Source: an uncultured Alistipes sp. (GTDB lineage Bacteria > Bacteroidota > Bacteroidia > Bacteroidales > Rikenellaceae). From it: 5,369 nucleotides of DNA. Shown here in pieces: positions 4,806 to 5,369 of the stretch (position 1 is its first letter; each line of letters begins with the position of its first letter). The notes beneath the pieces were generated by a model, which saw only the letters and a program-made list of their open reading frames with translations, was not told where the DNA came from and did not search any database. Where the stretch lies: positions 1 to 5,369 of the forward strand of contig CAAGKW010000146.1 of the NCBI GenBank assembly GCA_900770585.1. The letters run 5' to 3'. The translations under genes and the position numbers were made by a program.

Positions 4806-4940
4806 TTGTCAATGGTTAGTGCGATTTTGGAAGATTTTATGTGGTATCGTTTCACAATCATTGACGGCCAAAAAAGCTAATCAAATATAAGCATTTTGAA
4901 CTGCATCACCGCCCGATGAAGGGTCGTGATGCGGTTTTTT
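4806..4940 (+). ncRNA. Candidate structured small RNA or attenuated rpsF leader
   Basis: A promoter (4772-4802) and a terminator-like hairpin (4899-4940) bracket about 135 bases without an intact gene. The 5' part folds back on itself: 4807-4817 pairs with 4856-4866 over 11 pairs (two G-U). After one bulged A, 4819-4821 pairs with 4853-4855, and four more pairs (4822-4825 with 4846-4849) follow an internal bulge. A 22-codon ORF (ATG 4812, TAA 4878-4880) lies inside, but its ATG would be buried in the stem and only a few bases from the predicted transcript start, so I favour an RNA role. It could be a free small RNA or the upstream leader of the rpsF transcript. It was not recognised as 6S RNA, tmRNA or a known riboswitch. 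Confidence 0.45.
4899..4940 (+). terminator. Intrinsic terminator, possibly also an S6:S18-type leader motif
   Basis: AACTGCATCA (4899-4908) pairs with TGATGCGGTT (4927-4936, one G-U), followed by six T from 4935. Within the stem, an internal loop has CCG (4909-4911) on the 5' side facing TCG (4924-4926), topped by a CCC/GGG mini-hairpin (4912-4914 with 4921-4923). C4909 can also pair with G4926. The plain reading is an intrinsic terminator. The CCG between a stem and a hairpin, upstream of rpsF, also resembles the site at which the S6:S18 complex binds its own mRNA in many bacteria. Confidence 0.78.
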
Positions 4941-5005
4941 GGTTGATTGCGCCCGCCAAATCAAAGCTAAATCGCTCAACGCGAAGAAAAAAAGAGTGCG
5001 CGGGT

Positions 5006-5036
5006 TTTGTTTTTCGGAAATAAATGCGTACCTTTG
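5006..5036 (+). promoter_or_regulatory. rpsF promoter
   Basis: TTTG (5006-5009), 19 bases, then TACCTTTG (5029-5036) match the Bacteroidota promoter form. The predicted start near 5041 leaves a leader of about 33 bases. That leader is AT-rich (AATTTAATTAACAAACAGTT before the ATG), typical for a highly translated Bacteroidota gene without a Shine-Dalgarno site. TTTGCA (5033-5038) and TGCAAA (5047-5052) form an inverted repeat across the start region. Confidence 0.8.
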
Positions 5037-5073
5037 CACCGCTTTTTGCAAATAATTTAATTAACAAACAGTT

Positions 5074-5369
5074 ATGAACAATTACGAAACCGTTTTCATT
5101 GCCACACCGGTTCTTTCGGACGTACAGGTGAAAGAGGTGCTGGACAAATTCCAAGGTGTTATCACCGAGAACGGCGGTCAGATCGTGAATGTCGAGGAGT
5201 GGGGCCTGAAGAAACTCGCTTATCCTATTCAGAAGAAGACCACCGGCTTCTATTACTTTATCGAGTTCACGGGCGAGGGCTCGCTGATCAACACTCTCGA
5301 AACTCAGTATCGTCGCGACGAGCGCGTTATCCGTTTCCTTACCTTCAAGCAGGACAAGTACGCTGTTGA
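5074..5369 (+). CDS. rpsF: Ribosomal protein S6 (3' partial)
   Basis: The frame from ATG 5074 stays open to the window edge and gives 98 codons; the last two bases (GA) are an incomplete codon, so the gene continues. The start [15 protein letters not shown] is the typical first strand of bacterial S6. It is followed by the helix [18 protein letters not shown], then [20 protein letters not shown], the RNA-facing strands, and [14 protein letters not shown], the conserved S6 signature region. S6 binds 16S rRNA in the platform of the 30S subunit together with S18. Only a short C-terminal tail is missing compared with the family's usual length of about 100-120 residues. It has its own promoter and a short AT-rich leader. 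rpsR and rplI are expected downstream by analogy and are not visible here. Confidence 0.96.
   Translation, partial: MNNYETVFIATPVLSDVQVKEVLDKFQGVITENGGQIVNVEEWGLKKLAYPIQKKTTGFYYFIEFTGEGSLINTLETQYRRDERVIRFLTFKQDKYAV

Noticed and set aside
4906..5154. 82-codon minus-strand frame across the rpsF promoter
   Set aside because: It overlaps the T-tailed hairpin, the rpsF promoter and the 5' end of rpsF, and its translation is low in recognisable structure.

Overview
The window looks like a chromosomal segment of a Bacteroidota species, most likely Bacteroidales; an Alistipes-like member would fit, but that is only a guess. Four signs support this. A bamA tail is followed directly by two Skp/OmpH-family chaperone genes. 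Promoters match the Bacteroidota form TTG/TTTG, 19-20 bases, TAnnTTTG. Start codons have A-rich upstream sequence rather than Shine-Dalgarno sites. The coding DNA is moderately GC-rich, with AT-rich spacers.

Layout: 1-1177 (+) is an envelope-biogenesis cluster: the last 29 codons of a BamA-like outer-membrane insertase, then two tandem periplasmic Skp/OmpH-like chaperones, closed by a strong intrinsic terminator. 1405-2076 (+) encodes an exported rubrerythrin-like protein with several diiron ligands replaced but an intact zinc-ribbon/rubredoxin-like tail. 2077-2453 has no intact gene; it holds a gene-tail-like fragment, a plus-strand terminator, a GC-rich hairpin and the tandem minus-strand terminators of adk. 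2454-3029 (-) is adk (adenylate kinase). It diverges from 3190-4221 (+), thiL (thiamine-monophosphate kinase), and the two promoters overlap at a TTTGCAAA palindrome. 4255-4755 (+) is an AT-rich gene for a secreted helical protein, split by an in-frame TAA immediately after its signal peptide. 4756-5073 holds a promoter, a long RNA hairpin, a terminator-like hairpin and then a second promoter. 5074-5369 (+) is rpsF (ribosomal protein S6), still open at the window edge.

Functionally, the left part handles outer-membrane protein transport and folding, and the centre holds nucleotide and cofactor housekeeping (Adk, ThiL). The right edge probably begins an rpsF-led ribosomal operon. The points most worth a second look are: the structured promoter-to-terminator unit upstream of rpsF, whose last hairpin carries a CCG internal loop resembling the S6:S18 binding motif; the nonsense-split secreted protein; the rubrerythrin with altered metal ligands; and a 22-codon leader ORF overlapping the thiL start. 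No IS element, CRISPR array, tRNA or rRNA was seen.
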